A DNA stretch of 64,000 nucleotides from Geobacteraceae bacterium (GTDB lineage: Bacteria > Desulfobacterota > Desulfuromonadia > Geobacterales > Geobacteraceae). Below the pieces are notes generated by a model. It worked only from the letters and a program-made list of their open reading frames with translations. It was not told where the DNA came from and made no database searches. Below are positions 28,244 through 38,837 of the stretch, piece by piece (position 1 is the stretch's first letter; the number at the start of each line of letters is the position of its first letter). The stretch is taken from the NCBI GenBank assembly GCA_024281055.1, contig JAMXLF010000013.1:39124-103123 (forward strand). Reading direction: 5' to 3'. The position numbers and the translations under genes are program-made.

Positions 28244-29368
28244 ATGACTAGGAAGAAAATTCTTTGCGTCGTCGGCACCCGCCCTGAAGCGATCAAGATG
28301 GCGCCGGTAATTCTTGCGCTCAAGAAGGAAGGGGAACTGGAAGTTCGCACCGTTGCCACGGCCCAGCACCGCCAGATGCTCGACCAGGTGCTGAACCTGT
28401 TCGGGATCGTCCCCGAATTCGACCTGAACCTGATGAAGCCTGGGCAGGACCTGACCGACATCACGTCGAATGTCCTTCTCGGCATGCGCGTCGTGCTGCG
28501 CGAGTGGCGTCCCGACTGGGTCCTGGTCCACGGCGACACCACCACCACCTTCGCCGCGGCCCTCGCGGCGTTCTACGAGAAGATCCCGGTTGGCCACGTC
28601 GAGGCGGGGCTGCGCACCGGCAACATCTATTCACCCTGGCCGGAGGAGATGAACCGCCGCCTTGCCGGAGCGATCACCACCTTCCACTTCGCCCCCACGG
28701 AGCGCGCCCGGGAGAACCTCCTGAAGGAAGGGGTGCCGGCGGAGCGGATCTGCGTCACGGGGAACACGGTCATCGATGCCCTGCAGGCGGTGGTCGCGCG
28801 GATCGAGGGGGACCGTGCGCTGGAGCAGACCCTTGCTGCGGATTTTACCTTTCTCGACCCCGCCAAGCGGCTGGTCCTCGTCACCGGGCACCGCCGCGAG
28901 AATTTCGGCGAGGGGTTCGAGCGGATCTGCCGGGCGCTCCTTACCCTGAGCACGATGCACGACATCGAAGTCCTCTACCCGGTCCATCTCAACCCCAACG
29001 TCCAGGAGCCGGTGAACCGCATCCTCGCGAACAGCCCGAATGTCCACCTGATCGAGCCCCAGGACTACCTCCCGTTCGTCTACCTGATGAACCGGGCGCA
29101 CCTCATCATCACCGATTCCGGGGGGGTGCAGGAGGAGGCGCCGTCCCTCGGCAAACCGGTCCTCGTGATGCGGGACACCACTGAGCGCCCCGAGGCGGTG
29201 GAGGCGGGGACTGTCAAGCTGGTCGGCACTGACATGGAGGCGATCATCGGCGAGGCGACGACGCTTCTCACTGATGCCGCAGAATACGAGCGGATGGCCC
29301 GGGCGCACAATCCCTACGGCGACGGCAAGGCATGCGGCAGGATCGTTGCGGCGCTGACGGACAGATGA
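28244..29368 (+). CDS. wecB: UDP-N-acetylglucosamine 2-epimerase (non-hydrolysing)
   Basis: A 374-residue enzyme of the usual family length. [14 protein letters not shown] opens the first Rossmann domain, the [15 protein letters not shown] motif and [11 protein letters not shown] follow, and [20 protein letters not shown] is the UDP-binding region of the second domain. It converts UDP-GlcNAc to UDP-ManNAc, the substrate of WecC. The ATG at 28244 was chosen from family alignment; 28211 is an in-frame alternative. The TGA overlaps the next ATG. Confidence 0.93.
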   Translation: MTRKKILCVVGTRPEAIKMAPVILALKKEGELEVRTVATAQHRQMLDQVLNLFGIVPEFDLNLMKPGQDLTDITSNVLLGMRVVLREWRPDWVLVHGDTTTTFAAALAAFYEKIPVGHVEAGLRTGNIYSPWPEEMNRRLAGAITTFHFAPTERARENLLKEGVPAERICVTGNTVIDALQAVVARIEGDRALEQTLAADFTFLDPAKRLVLVTGHRRENFGEGFERICRALLTLSTMHDIEVLYPVHLNPNVQEPVNRILANSPNVHLIEPQDYLPFVYLMNRAHLIITDSGGVQEEAPSLGKPVLVMRDTTERPEAVEAGTVKLVGTDMEAIIGEATTLLTDAAEYERMARAHNPYGDGKACGRIVAALTDR

Positions 29369-30450
29369 GCAGGATGCTCTACTTCATGCAGGTCCCGTGG
29401 GACTGGGTGAGGCAGAGGCCGCACTTCCTGGCCGAAGGACTTGCTGCCCGCCATGACGTCACCGTCGTCCATAACAGGCCCTACACACGATTCAAGCTGG
29501 TCAGGAACGAGCGGCCGCCCGCCCTCCGTTTCAAGGAACCGTATCTCCTTCCGTTCGCTTACCTGTCCCGAATCAACGCTTTCCTTGTGTCCGCTCAGCT
29601 CAGGGAGCTGCTGGCCGGGACGGACATCGTCTGGCTCACCCACCCCTTTCAGTACGCTCAGATCGGCCGCGCCATAACCCCGCGGCACAAGGTTGTCTAC
29701 GACTGCATGGACAACAACCTCGAATTCGCTTTTGTCAGGAACAACCCCCTGCTGTACTCCAGGCTGTTTTCCGTTGAACAGGAGCTGGTGCGGCGGAGCG
29801 ATATCGTCGTGGTCTCCTCGACCTACCTCGGACAGATACTGGAACAGCGCTATAATTTGCACAAGGAGGCGTTTGTCGTCAATAACGGGATATTCCTGGG
29901 CGACGGACGTCTCCCAGGGACCACACCGCCAGCATCGCCCCGCAAACTAACCACGATCAGTTATATCGGCACCATCGCCGAGTGGTTCGATTTCGACCTC
30001 GTACTTGCGAGCCTCGCCCGTTACGAGAACCTCGTCTACGACCTTTACGGCCCCGCCGAGGTCCCGATTCCCCGCCATGACCGTCTCAATTACCGTGGCC
30101 GGATCGAGCACCGGTTCGTGTTCGACGCGATGCAACGGTCGGACGCCCTGGTCATGCCGTTCAAACTGAATGAGCTGGTGCTGGCCATCAACCCGGTGAA
30201 GCTGTACGAATACGTCTACAGCCACAAGCCCGCCATCGCCGTCCGTTATTGCGAGACGGAGCAGTTCGGGGAATTTGTCCATCTCTACGATTCCGCCGAG
30301 GAATACCTGCGGTTGGTGGATCAGCTTGTCGAAGGGAGCCTGGCGCCGAAGAAACCCGAAGCCGACTGCGTAAGGTTTGCCGGGGACAATACCTGGGAAA
30401 GGAGAGCGGCGGAGATCGCGGAGATCCTGGGAAAATGCAGCATTCGTTAA
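29365..30450 (+). CDS. GT4-like glycosyltransferase (TuaH-like)
   Basis: A 361-residue GT-B transferase. The N-terminus [20 protein letters not shown] and the following VVYDCMDN segment match TuaH-like transferases of teichuronic-type polymers. A C-terminal [17 protein letters not shown] motif is the donor-binding site. It overlaps wecB by 4 bases, so the two are coupled; a ManNAc or ManNAcA donor is therefore a reasonable guess. Confidence 0.82.
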   Translation: MSRMLYFMQVPWDWVRQRPHFLAEGLAARHDVTVVHNRPYTRFKLVRNERPPALRFKEPYLLPFAYLSRINAFLVSAQLRELLAGTDIVWLTHPFQYAQIGRAITPRHKVVYDCMDNNLEFAFVRNNPLLYSRLFSVEQELVRRSDIVVVSSTYLGQILEQRYNLHKEAFVVNNGIFLGDGRLPGTTPPASPRKLTTISYIGTIAEWFDFDLVLASLARYENLVYDLYGPAEVPIPRHDRLNYRGRIEHRFVFDAMQRSDALVMPFKLNELVLAINPVKLYEYVYSHKPAIAVRYCETEQFGEFVHLYDSAEEYLRLVDQLVEGSLAPKKPEADCVRFAGDNTWERRAAEIAEILGKCSIR

Positions 30451-30459
30451 ATCCAATGC

Positions 30460-31014
30460 CTTTAGCCACGGATAACAGCGGATAAATGCGGATGAAATCA
30501 AAATCCTTAGCTATCTGACGTTATCCAGAGACAAAAGCCTTCTTATTCAGGTTGAGAGCCATATTCCGAAGCGTTGGAGGAGTCATGTTCGACGACCAGG
30601 GAACTGAGTTGATTCTCAAAGATCTTACGTTTCAGATTATTGCAGCTGTTATCGAGGTTCATAAAACTCTCGGCTTCGGTTTTCTGGAAAATGTCTATGA
30701 AAAAGCTTTGCTCAAAGAACTCAGGCTGAGAGGGTTAAAGGCTGAAGCCCAAAAAGAAATTAAAGTTGTCTACAAGAACGAAGAAGTCGGTTCGTATTTT
30801 GCTGACATTGTTGTCAATGACGAAATTATTCTTGAACTGAAGGCAGTTGAAGGTCTTACAAACATGCACAAAGCCCAGCTCCTTAACTATCTTAAGGGCA
30901 CCGGATTGAAGCTCGGGTTATTGATCAATTTTGGCAAACAAAAGGCTGAGTATAAGAGATTAGCTCTTTAAAAAGATTTTATCGGTGGTTATCCGAATTT
31001 ATCCGTGGCTAAAG
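30460..31014. mobile_element. 555-bp element with 40-bp terminal inverted repeats carrying a GxxExxY gene
   Basis: Arms at 30460-30499 and 30975-31014 are inverted copies matching at 32 of 40 positions by eye. The outer 16 bases (CTTTAGCCACGGATAA) match perfectly. Each arm repeats ATCCG every 10 bases. The arms flank one gene (30585-30971) whose GC is well below that of the adjacent glycosyltransferases. No direct target repeat or transposase is seen. Confidence 0.6.
30585..30971 (+). CDS. GxxExxY family protein
   Basis: A 128-residue protein. GFLENVYEKAL carries the family-defining GxxExxY motif, and DIVVNDEIILELKAV matches the D-x(n)-ExK core of PDDEXK nuclease-like folds. The ATG at 30585 follows TTGGAGGAG. 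These proteins are widespread, of unproven function, and commonly found near short ATCCGTG-type intergenic repeats, as here. Low GC and the flanking inverted repeats mark it as an insertion into the glycan cluster. Confidence 0.85.
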   Translation: MFDDQGTELILKDLTFQIIAAVIEVHKTLGFGFLENVYEKALLKELRLRGLKAEAQKEIKVVYKNEEVGSYFADIVVNDEIILELKAVEGLTNMHKAQLLNYLKGTGLKLGLLINFGKQKAEYKRLAL

Positions 31015-31054
31015 TAGGTTCAGTTTCTGCTCATCTCTTCCTAAAGCACAAATT

Positions 31055-32098
31055 ATGCGCAAAGCGATCAGTTCTCTAAAACGCATAGACATCAGGATGT
31101 ATTACCTCTTTATCAAGTACGTATGCCTGCTTGATTTCGCGGCGGTACGGACCTTGTTGTCGGTGTTCCTCGTCCGGTTTTCCGCCCCGCCAGGATACAA
31201 GCCGCAGATATTCTACGACGGGAAGCCGCACGTAGAGCTGCTCGCGTTTCCTCCCTGCGACAATCCGGTGGTATCGATAATAATCCCGGCTTTTAACCAG
31301 TGGGACTATACTATCTCCTGCCTCCGCTCGATCCGCGCCAACACGGAGCGCATCGCTTACGAGGTCATCGTCGCCGATGACGGCTCGACCGATGAGACGG
31401 GAAACATTCTCGACCACGTCGCCAATATAAAGCTGGTCAGGAACGAGCGGAACCTGCAGTTTCTGCAAAGCTGCAACAACGCTGCCCGCCATGCGGCTGG
31501 CAGATACATCCTCTTCCTGAACAACGATACGAATGTCCAGAAAGACTGGCTCCTTCACCTCCTGGCACCTGCTGAGGTGGACGAAACCGTCGGCATCGTC
31601 GGCCCCAAGCTGGTCTACCCTGACGGCAGGCTCCAGGAGGCGGGGGGGATCGTCTGGCGGGATGGATCGGCATGGAATTACGGCTGGTTCGATGATCCCG
31701 AGAAGCCGGCATACAACTTTGGGCGGGAAGTGGACTATGTGTCGGGGGCGTGCCTACTCGTTCGGCGGGACCTGTGGGAGAAGGCGGGGGGGTTCGACGA
31801 ACGGTTCGCTCCCGCGTACTATGAAGACACCGACCTCGCCTTCCAGGCGCGGAAGCTCGGTTACAGGGTGATGTATCAGCCGGAATCCGTGGTGGTCCAT
31901 TTCGAGGGGGTATCGTCGGGAACCGATATTAACGCGGGAATAAAGTGTCATCAGAAGATTAACAAGCACAAGTTCGTTGGAAAATGGAGGAGGGTATTGG
32001 TGAAAGAGCATTTTGAGCGAGGCAGGAATTTGGCATTGGCCATTGACAGAGGGGAATGCGCAAGAGTCGAACTTCGACGCGAAAGGCCTCTTATATAG
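31055..32098 (+). CDS. GT2 glycosyltransferase (WbbL/rhamnosyltransferase-like)
   Basis: A 347-residue protein. VSIIIPAFNQWDYTISCL and VADDGSTDET form the GT2 nucleotide-binding part, LFLNNDTNVQ holds the DXD-type motif, and CLLVRRDLWEKAGGFDERF is the acceptor-side motif common in WbbL-like enzymes. A hydrophobic N-terminal segment (about 15-45) may associate with the membrane. It is the last transferase before the 836-bp gap. The 3' end is richer in A/T than its core. Confidence 0.88.
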   Translation: MRKAISSLKRIDIRMYYLFIKYVCLLDFAAVRTLLSVFLVRFSAPPGYKPQIFYDGKPHVELLAFPPCDNPVVSIIIPAFNQWDYTISCLRSIRANTERIAYEVIVADDGSTDETGNILDHVANIKLVRNERNLQFLQSCNNAARHAAGRYILFLNNDTNVQKDWLLHLLAPAEVDETVGIVGPKLVYPDGRLQEAGGIVWRDGSAWNYGWFDDPEKPAYNFGREVDYVSGACLLVRRDLWEKAGGFDERFAPAYYEDTDLAFQARKLGYRVMYQPESVVVHFEGVSSGTDINAGIKCHQKINKHKFVGKWRRVLVKEHFERGRNLALAIDRGECARVELRRERPLI

Positions 32099-32934
32099 CC
32101 GCAGATACAAGGCGAATAATGTCGCCTAGAGATACTTGAACCGTATAGGCATACGTTGAATGCAAGAACCTGGGAGAGGGTGCTTAGGTATGTCGGGAAA
32201 ATGACACACGATAGACTGTGTTGTCCCATGATGGTACAATGTACAGCAGCTTCGGTTACAAAACCCCTTCGATGCTGTGGGATGTGTGTCAATTTGGTGG
32301 CGTGGGAGCAATGGTAACGGTAAATAAATTTTTACATGTAACTTTGTTTGCAATCTCTTCAAATAGTCACTCATGGGGCTTCTACATCTATACATACCGT
32401 CCATTTTTACGTAAACTTTGTTTAGTGAACACTGTCCGCAATTGACCCTTTAAACTTGAAACCTACTAATATGCTGATGCTGGGGATCTGGCATGCTTGT
32501 TGATTATAAGAGAATCTGATATTTCTTTTATGAGGCCAAGCATGTATTCTTCTGTTACCCTTCCGGATCCTGCCCTGTGCAGATGTCGACAGTCCTTAGG
32601 CGAAGCGTGGTCTTGTCTGGTTGAATACTCCTCCGGTTGCCTGTATAGGTTAGACGTTGGCTACGACAATCTATGTATGCACCCGGATGCGGCCAAAATC
32701 GCGGCTTACCAGGCTGACCAGGGTTTTTGAACATATTCTTCTGCGATAATGCTCTCCAATTCGCGGTCATCAGAATGTATCCGCTGCAACAATCTGTTTA
32801 TTCATCGGCCTTTAAACATTTTTACAAAAGGAACCGGATTTAAAGAGTTTATCAATCGGTTTCTCTGTGATAAATTTACTCAATTTACCTCGGGAGGGCG
32901 CTGATTCGCTTTTCGCGCCATTATGGGAGGAAGT
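32099..32934. other. 836-bp low-GC intergenic region
   Basis: No convincing gene is seen. Frames of 60-77 codons (for example 32497-32730) lack ribosome binding sites and resemble no family I know. Composition is clearly lower in GC than the flanks. It holds a long inverted repeat (32492-32544) and, at its right end, the untranslated leader of glmS. It may be a decayed insertion. Confidence 0.5.
32492..32544. repeat. Long imperfect hairpin
   Basis: CATGCTTG (32492-32499) pairs with CAAGCATG (32537-32544). Nested inside, ATAAGAGAA can pair with TTCTTTTAT, closing a loop of about 8 bases. No T-run follows, so it is not a standard terminator. Confidence 0.45.
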
Positions 32935-34764
32935 ATGTGCGGCATAGTCGGTTACATAGGGTCGCAGCAGGCAACCCCGATCATTCTTGGCGGGCTGCAA
33001 AAGCTCGAATACCGGGGGTACGATTCCGCCGGCATCTGCACGATTGCCGACGGAGCGTCGCAGATCAAGCGAAGCGAGGGGAAGCTTGCCAACCTTGAAC
33101 GACTCCTGAATGCTGAGCCGATAACGGGGACGGTCGGCATCGGCCATACCCGCTGGGCCACCCACGGCAGACCTTCGGAGACCAACGCCCACCCCCATCC
33201 TGCCGGCCCGGTGGTGGTTGTGCACAACGGCATCATCGAGAACTACCTCCAGTTGAAGGAGGACCTCAGGGGGAAGGGGCATACCTTCAAGAGCGAGACC
33301 GATACCGAGGTCATCTCCCACCTGGTTGAGGAGCGGTTCAGGGAATCGGGCAGCTTCGAACAGGGGGTGCGCTCGGCACTGCTGCAGCTGAGGGGTGCCT
33401 ATGCGGTCTGCATCCTGTGCGAGAAAGAACCCGGAACCCTCATCGCCGCTAAACTCGGATCCCCCATGGTGGTTGGGCTTGGTGAAGGTGAGTATTTTGT
33501 GGCCTCGGACATCCCCGCGATTTTGGCCCATACCCGGACGATGCTCTTTCTGGAGGACGGAGAAATGGTCGTCTTCCGGAACGGCACCGTGACCCACACC
33601 ACAATTGACGGTGTCCCCGTGGAACGCGCTCCCCGCCATATCGACTGGTCCCCCCTCATGGCTGAGAAAGGTGGGTACAGGCACTTCATGCTGAAGGAAA
33701 TTTTCGAGCAGCCCCGCGCCGTTCGGGATACCCTCGCCGGCCAGTTGCTGGAGGAGGAAGGAGACGCTCTCCTTGCCGACATGAAGCTTGCCGACGCCGA
33801 GCTGGCGGAAATCAGCCGGATCTGCATCGTGGCCTGCGGCACCTCCTGGCATGCCGGGCTGGTGGGAAAGTTCTTCATCGAGGAGCACTGTCGCATCCCG
33901 ACGGAGGTTGACATCGCCTCCGAATTTCGATACCGCCAACCCGTTATTGACAACCGGACCCTGATGATCCTGGTCTCCCAGTCGGGCGAAACCGCGGACA
34001 CCCTTGCGGCGCTGCGGGAAGGGAAAGCGCGGGGCGCCAGGAATGTCGCCATCTGCAACGTGGTCGATTCCTCCATCGCCCGGGAGGCAAACGGGGTGAT
34101 TTACACCCATGCCGGGCCCGAAATCGGCGTCGCCTCCACGAAGGCCTTCGTTACCCAACTGGTGGCCCTCTATCTTTTTACCATCAGGCTGGGAAGGGCC
34201 ATCGGCGCCATCGACAAGGCGAAAGGGCAAGCGATGATCGCTTCCCTCATGCATGTGCCGATCCTCCTCGAAAAGGCGCTTGAACTCAACTCACTGGTAG
34301 AGAAAATAGCCCATCAGTACATGAACGCTACGGATTTTCTCTATCTCGCCCGCGGCATCAACTATCCCATCGCCCTCGAAGGGGCACTGAAGCTGAAGGA
34401 AATCTCCTACATCCACGCCGAAGGGTATCCTGCGGGGGAGATGAAACACGGTCCCATCGCCCTTATCGACGAACATGTGCCGGTGGTGATACTGGCGCCC
34501 CGCAATGCCAGCTACGAGAAGACGGTCTCCAATATGGAGGAGGTCATTGCCCGCCGCGGCAAGGTGATTGCCATTTGTTCCTCGGGAGACGAGGAGATAC
34601 GAGGGAAGTCCGAAGCCACCCTTGAGGTTCTCACGGAGGGTGACGACATGGCACCTCTACTTCTCTCCGTGCCGCTGCAGCTCCTTGCCTATCATATCGC
34701 GGTGCTGAAGGGAACGGACGTCGACCAGCCGAGAAACCTGGCGAAATCGGTCACAGTTGAGTAG
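32935..34764 (+). CDS. glmS: Glutamine--fructose-6-phosphate aminotransferase
   Basis: A 609-residue enzyme of standard length. MCGIVGYIG places the nucleophilic Cys directly after the start, which fixes the ATG at 32935 (an upstream ATG at 32923 would bury it). The glutaminase domain (about 1-240) has GHTRWATHG. Two SIS domains follow, and the C-terminal NLAKSVTVE is the conserved active-site tail. It makes glucosamine-6-phosphate, the entry to UDP-GlcNAc for peptidoglycan, LPS and the WecB/WecC route here. No glmS ribozyme is recognised upstream. Confidence 0.96.
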   Translation: MCGIVGYIGSQQATPIILGGLQKLEYRGYDSAGICTIADGASQIKRSEGKLANLERLLNAEPITGTVGIGHTRWATHGRPSETNAHPHPAGPVVVVHNGIIENYLQLKEDLRGKGHTFKSETDTEVISHLVEERFRESGSFEQGVRSALLQLRGAYAVCILCEKEPGTLIAAKLGSPMVVGLGEGEYFVASDIPAILAHTRTMLFLEDGEMVVFRNGTVTHTTIDGVPVERAPRHIDWSPLMAEKGGYRHFMLKEIFEQPRAVRDTLAGQLLEEEGDALLADMKLADAELAEISRICIVACGTSWHAGLVGKFFIEEHCRIPTEVDIASEFRYRQPVIDNRTLMILVSQSGETADTLAALREGKARGARNVAICNVVDSSIAREANGVIYTHAGPEIGVASTKAFVTQLVALYLFTIRLGRAIGAIDKAKGQAMIASLMHVPILLEKALELNSLVEKIAHQYMNATDFLYLARGINYPIALEGALKLKEISYIHAEGYPAGEMKHGPIALIDEHVPVVILAPRNASYEKTVSNMEEVIARRGKVIAICSSGDEEIRGKSEATLEVLTEGDDMAPLLLSVPLQLLAYHIAVLKGTDVDQPRNLAKSVTVE

Positions 34765-34808
34765 GCCCACGAAAACCTGCTGTTGTGCCCTACTTTTCGG
34801 AGGAACTT

Positions 34809-35618
34809 GTGGTACGTGTACGAAAAATCTGTTTGCTGTCATGGGTGCTGGTGATGTTTGCGGGGGCCACGCACGCCTCTGCCATCCCGGAAAGGCTTAA
34901 TTACGAGCTGACGTGGGCGGGAAAGGTGAAAATCGGCACCTCCAGCATCCAGACCTCTGTTTCCGGCCAGGATGTGGAAATCGTCTCGAAGATCGACTCT
35001 GCGCCATGGTCTGCCCCCTTCTACAAGGTCGACGACCTGGAAACCAGCAGGCTCGAGCATGTCGGCAAGGGGGTTGCCCTGCACAGCTACAAGATGAAGC
35101 TCCACGAGGGAAAAAACGACTGGTACCGGGCGGTTTCCGTCGATCGCACGGGAAAGCAGTTCAGGTTTGCCAACCTCCTTACCGGGGAGAAATCGCACCA
35201 GAAACTTGCCGAGTCCGCCTGGGATCCGGTATCCAGCCTCCATTACCTGCGGAAGCTGCCGCTTACCGTCGGCAAACCCGTCTACGTGAACGTTCTCGAC
35301 AAGAACAAACTCAATCGCATCAGGGTGAATGTGCTCCGCAAGGAGACGGTCACCACCCCCGCGGGCACGTTCCGGACCATCGTCATCAGCCCAGAGATGA
35401 CCATCGACAGCGAGGGGCTCTTTTACGCCCGCGGCCCGCTCACCATCTGGCTGACCGATGACGGGAAGAGAGTACCGGTGATGATCGAAAAGCGGATCGA
35501 GGATCTTTTTCGCCAGGGGGTTCCCGGTTATCTCAAACCGATGGTCCCCGCCTCCGTCTGGGGCAACGCTCCGAAGATCGAGACGATCCGGGCGGTGCTC
35601 AGCGGGGGGAACTGGTGA
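34809..35618 (+). CDS. DUF3108 family secreted protein
   Basis: A 269-residue protein starting at GTG 34809 after GGAGGAA. A signal peptide of about 24 residues ends THASA. The mature protein (LNYELTWAGKVKIGTSS) matches the DUF3108 family, predicted beta-rich periplasmic proteins often encoded near lipid or surface-polysaccharide genes. PLTIWLTDDGKRVPVMIEKR is the conserved C-terminal block. Function is unproven. Confidence 0.8.
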   Translation: MVRVRKICLLSWVLVMFAGATHASAIPERLNYELTWAGKVKIGTSSIQTSVSGQDVEIVSKIDSAPWSAPFYKVDDLETSRLEHVGKGVALHSYKMKLHEGKNDWYRAVSVDRTGKQFRFANLLTGEKSHQKLAESAWDPVSSLHYLRKLPLTVGKPVYVNVLDKNKLNRIRVNVLRKETVTTPAGTFRTIVISPEMTIDSEGLFYARGPLTIWLTDDGKRVPVMIEKRIEDLFRQGVPGYLKPMVPASVWGNAPKIETIRAVLSGGNW

Positions 35619-35646
35619 ACTTCGGGACTCTGAATTCGGGAAGGGT

Positions 35647-36834
35647 ATGAAAATCCTCTTCGTCTCCCTCTTCCTCCCCATGGAGAAGTCCTACCACGCC
35701 GGCGGCCGCTACGTGTTCGAGCTGCTGCGCCAGCTGTCGCGGCAGCATGAGATCCACCTCGCCACCCGGCTCCAGGAGGACGAGTTCCCCCAGCTGGAGG
35801 AGTTGCGCTCCTTCTGCCGCGAGATCCATCCCTATCCTTACCCGGAAAAGGCGGCGCGCGGGCTTCTCGACAACGCGCGGCTCATTGGGAATTACTTCGG
35901 CTTCAGCCGCTTCGCCGACCGGCTGATCCGCACGGGCGAGTACGACCTCGTCCAGGTGGAATGGGTGGAGTCGGCGCTCCTCATCGGGAAGAGCGCCACC
36001 CCGATGGTGCTCGACGCTCACGACGTGATCTCCAAACCGGCCGAACGGGCTGTCGGTCGTGCGCACGGCTTGCGGCGGGCCGCCGCGCGACTCTTCTCCC
36101 TGCTGGTCAGGACGGTGGAAAAACGGATCATGCGCCGCTTCACTACGATCCTCACCATGTCTGACTACGACCGCAGCTATCTCCTCTCCATGCTCCCCGG
36201 GCTGGATGCGCGGACGGTGCCGATCCCGGCGGGGCTCGACATCGGCGACCGAAGGTACGAGCGGGAGGAGAATACCATCCTTTTCCTCGCTTCGTACCGC
36301 TACCGGCCGGTGAACGTTGCGGCGGCGCTCTGGTTCTTCCGGGAAGTTCTCCCCCTGGTGCGCGCGCAGATCCCTGCGGCCCGGTTCGTCATCGCCGGCT
36401 ACGGACCGCCTGAGGAACTGACGGAGCTCGCCGTGGCGGACCCGCAGGTGGCGGTGCCGGGGTTCGTGGATGACCTTGAAGCCTGCTACAAGCGGGCCGC
36501 GGTCTTCGTGGCCCCCGTTCTGAAGGGTGGCGGGATCATCGTCAAGGTGCTCGATGCCATGGCGGCGCGGACGCCGGTGGTGACGACCACGTACGGCAAC
36601 GAAGGGGTAGGGGGGGTACCGGGGCGGGACCTGCTGGTGGCGGACGATCCGGCCGCGTTTGCCGCAGCGGTCATCGCCGTCCTGCGCGATGCGTCCCTGG
36701 CTGAGCGGTTGGCCGGGAATGGCCGCGCCTTCGTGGCGGAGAGGTACGGCCTCGATGCGGTAATTGGGAAGATTGAAGGGATTTACGGCGAGTTGACGGG
36801 TCGTGACCGGGGATCAGTGCCCGGGGATCAATAA
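35647..36834 (+). CDS. GT4-like glycosyltransferase
   Basis: A 395-residue GT-B transferase. The acceptor domain opens LFVSLFLPMEKSYHAGGRYV and the donor domain has LKGGGIIVKVLDAMAARTPV, a variant of the E-x7-E site. DAHDVISKPAER sits in the linker region. It follows the DUF3108 gene by 28 bases. It is the last gene of the + strand glycan run and converges with the next gene. The 104-bp spacer to 36938 shows only short A/G-rich sequence. Confidence 0.85.
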   Translation: MKILFVSLFLPMEKSYHAGGRYVFELLRQLSRQHEIHLATRLQEDEFPQLEELRSFCREIHPYPYPEKAARGLLDNARLIGNYFGFSRFADRLIRTGEYDLVQVEWVESALLIGKSATPMVLDAHDVISKPAERAVGRAHGLRRAAARLFSLLVRTVEKRIMRRFTTILTMSDYDRSYLLSMLPGLDARTVPIPAGLDIGDRRYEREENTILFLASYRYRPVNVAAALWFFREVLPLVRAQIPAARFVIAGYGPPEELTELAVADPQVAVPGFVDDLEACYKRAAVFVAPVLKGGGIIVKVLDAMAARTPVVTTTYGNEGVGGVPGRDLLVADDPAAFAAAVIAVLRDASLAERLAGNGRAFVAERYGLDAVIGKIEGIYGELTGRDRGSVPGDQ

Positions 36835-36938
36835 AACCCGGATCGGAAAACCGAAACAGCGGGACAAGGGAATATAAGAAACAGGATCGTAAAACCAGGT
36901 TCAAGGTATGCCGATTTTACCGATCCCTGATCCCGCTA

Positions 36939-38837
36939 TTATCTCCCCATTCCTTTTAACTGTTCTGCCGCCTCGGTGTTGGCCGGATTGATCTCCAGCG
37001 CCCGGCGGAAATCCGCGCGCGCCTCGCCGGTCCGGCCGGTCGTCAGGAGCACATTCCCCCGGTTGACATAGGCCAGGTCGTAGTCCGGGTTCCGGGCCAG
37101 ACACTCGCCATAACGCTGCAACGCTTCAGGATAGCGCTTTTCCAAGGCGTAGACGTAACCGATGTTGTTATATGGCTCGGCGAACGTCGGCTTGAGCCGC
37201 ACCGCCGTGAGGAACTCCCCGAGCGCGTCGTCCAACCGCCCCTGCATGCCGTAGACCTTTCCCATATTGTTGTGCGCTTCCGCCAACTCCGGCTTGTTGG
37301 TCAGGGCCGTCCTGAACTGGGCAAGGGCCTCGTCCAGTCGCCCCTGGCCGGTGTAGATGAGACCGAGATTTATGTACGCGTCGGTCTGCTCGGGCCAGAG
37401 CTTGATAGCCTTACGGTAGGCGCTTTCAGCTCCGGCCATATCGCCCTTTCTCTCCAGTGCCCGGCCGAGATTCAGGAATACCCGTGGATTCTGCGGGGTC
37501 TTGTCGGCATTGTCCCGCCAGAAGGCGACCTCGTCTCCCCAGACCTGATTCCGGGCGACCGTCAGGCCGCCGAGTGCCAGTACTACGATTGCGGCGCCCG
37601 CCACGACCTCCCTGCGGGGCCACCCGGGTATGACGGTGCCCGAACCGCCGAGTCGGGAAACAACTGCCGCCAGCGCCATGAAAAGCCCGATCGACGGCAG
37701 ATACATCCGGTGCTCGAAGATCACGTCCACGATCGGGATGATGGTCGATTCGATGGAGACGGTGATGAAGAGCCAGAAAACGCCGAAGGCGGCCAACCGG
37801 TAGAGTGGCGCCCTCTCTTCTTCCCGCCGGGAGAGACGGAGGCAGAAGAGCCCAGTCGCCAGCAGGGCCAGGAGCAGCGCTGCCGATCCCATTACGGCGG
37901 GGTCGAGGAACGAGCGGGAGATCGGGTAGTCGTAGTCGAGGCGCTGCCCGGCAGGGAAGATGAGGAGCCTCAGGTAGGTAACGAGCACCCGGAACTCCGT
38001 GGCGATGTAATGGAGCCGGGACATGCCGGTCTGCACCCTCATCGCCTGCTCGATGCCGACCACGATGTTCCACTTGAACTCGCCGGGCCAGAAGACGAGA
38101 AAGGCGACGAACGAGCAGAACAGGGCGGCCATGCCGACGAAGAGCGCTTTGGCGTGCTTTCTCAGGGGCCCCTCGAAGAAGAGGAGTTCGTACGTCAGCG
38201 CCACGAAGGGGAGGGTATACGCCGTCTCCTTTGTGTTCCAGGCCAGGAGCGCCGCGACGAAGGAGGCGGCAAACCACCCCCCGGCGAGGGGTCTGTTCCC
38301 CCCCGACTGGCTCCAGAGGAGCCGTGCCCTGATGTAGCCGTTCAGGGAGAGAAGGTAGAAAATAGTGGCCAGTGACGCGTAACGCTGCACGATGTAGGTT
38401 ACCGCCTGGGTCTGGATAGGGTGGGCGATGAAGAGGAGCGCGGCGAACAGCGCCACGAATCCGGCACGCGATCCGGCTTCATCCCGGTTTTGCAGCGCCG
38501 AAAAAGCCGGCGTGCGGAAGGTGAGGGAAACCAGCCGGTAGACCAGGAAAGCCGCCAGCAGGTGGACCGCGATGTTGACCAGATGGTAGCCGGCAACCTC
38601 GAAGCCGTTGAACCGGTAATTGAGCGCGAAGGTGAAGGCGCCGACGGCCCTCCTTCCGAGTTCCCGGTGGGCCGAGAGGGGATTGGCAAAAATGGCGAGG
38701 TTCCTGATCAGCGGAGCGTTGACGATATTGGTGAAATCGTCGAAATAGAACGGTGCGTGCAGGGTGTTCGCGTAGATGATCGAGCCGAGGATAACGATGA
38801 TGGCGACGTGGACGGACTTTCTGTCGAGTAGATGCAT
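36939..38837 (-). CDS. Membrane protein with C-terminal TPR repeats (TMTC-like)
   Basis: A 632-residue protein. The N-terminal 400 residues hold about ten hydrophobic helices; YFDDFTNIVN in the first loop is a conserved acidic motif of the TMTC/PMT-like GT-C superfamily. The C-terminus has five TPR units (about 450-630), for example AESAYRKAIKLWPEQTDAYI. Such proteins are predicted glycosyltransferases or scaffolds; TMTC proteins are O-mannosyltransferases in animals. It diverges from the radical SAM genes. Confidence 0.8.
   Translation of the reverse strand: MHLLDRKSVHVAIIVILGSIIYANTLHAPFYFDDFTNIVNAPLIRNLAIFANPLSAHRELGRRAVGAFTFALNYRFNGFEVAGYHLVNIAVHLLAAFLVYRLVSLTFRTPAFSALQNRDEAGSRAGFVALFAALLFIAHPIQTQAVTYIVQRYASLATIFYLLSLNGYIRARLLWSQSGGNRPLAGGWFAASFVAALLAWNTKETAYTLPFVALTYELLFFEGPLRKHAKALFVGMAALFCSFVAFLVFWPGEFKWNIVVGIEQAMRVQTGMSRLHYIATEFRVLVTYLRLLIFPAGQRLDYDYPISRSFLDPAVMGSAALLLALLATGLFCLRLSRREEERAPLYRLAAFGVFWLFITVSIESTIIPIVDVIFEHRMYLPSIGLFMALAAVVSRLGGSGTVIPGWPRREVVAGAAIVVLALGGLTVARNQVWGDEVAFWRDNADKTPQNPRVFLNLGRALERKGDMAGAESAYRKAIKLWPEQTDAYINLGLIYTGQGRLDEALAQFRTALTNKPELAEAHNNMGKVYGMQGRLDDALGEFLTAVRLKPTFAEPYNNIGYVYALEKRYPEALQRYGECLARNPDYDLAYVNRGNVLLTTGRTGEARADFRRALEINPANTEAAEQLKGMGR

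Noticed and set aside
32497..32730. A 77-codon + strand frame in the low-GC gap
   Set aside because: No ribosome binding site, no recognisable motif, and an unlikely composition.
32812..34254. A 480-codon - strand frame
   Set aside because: Antisense shadow of glmS.
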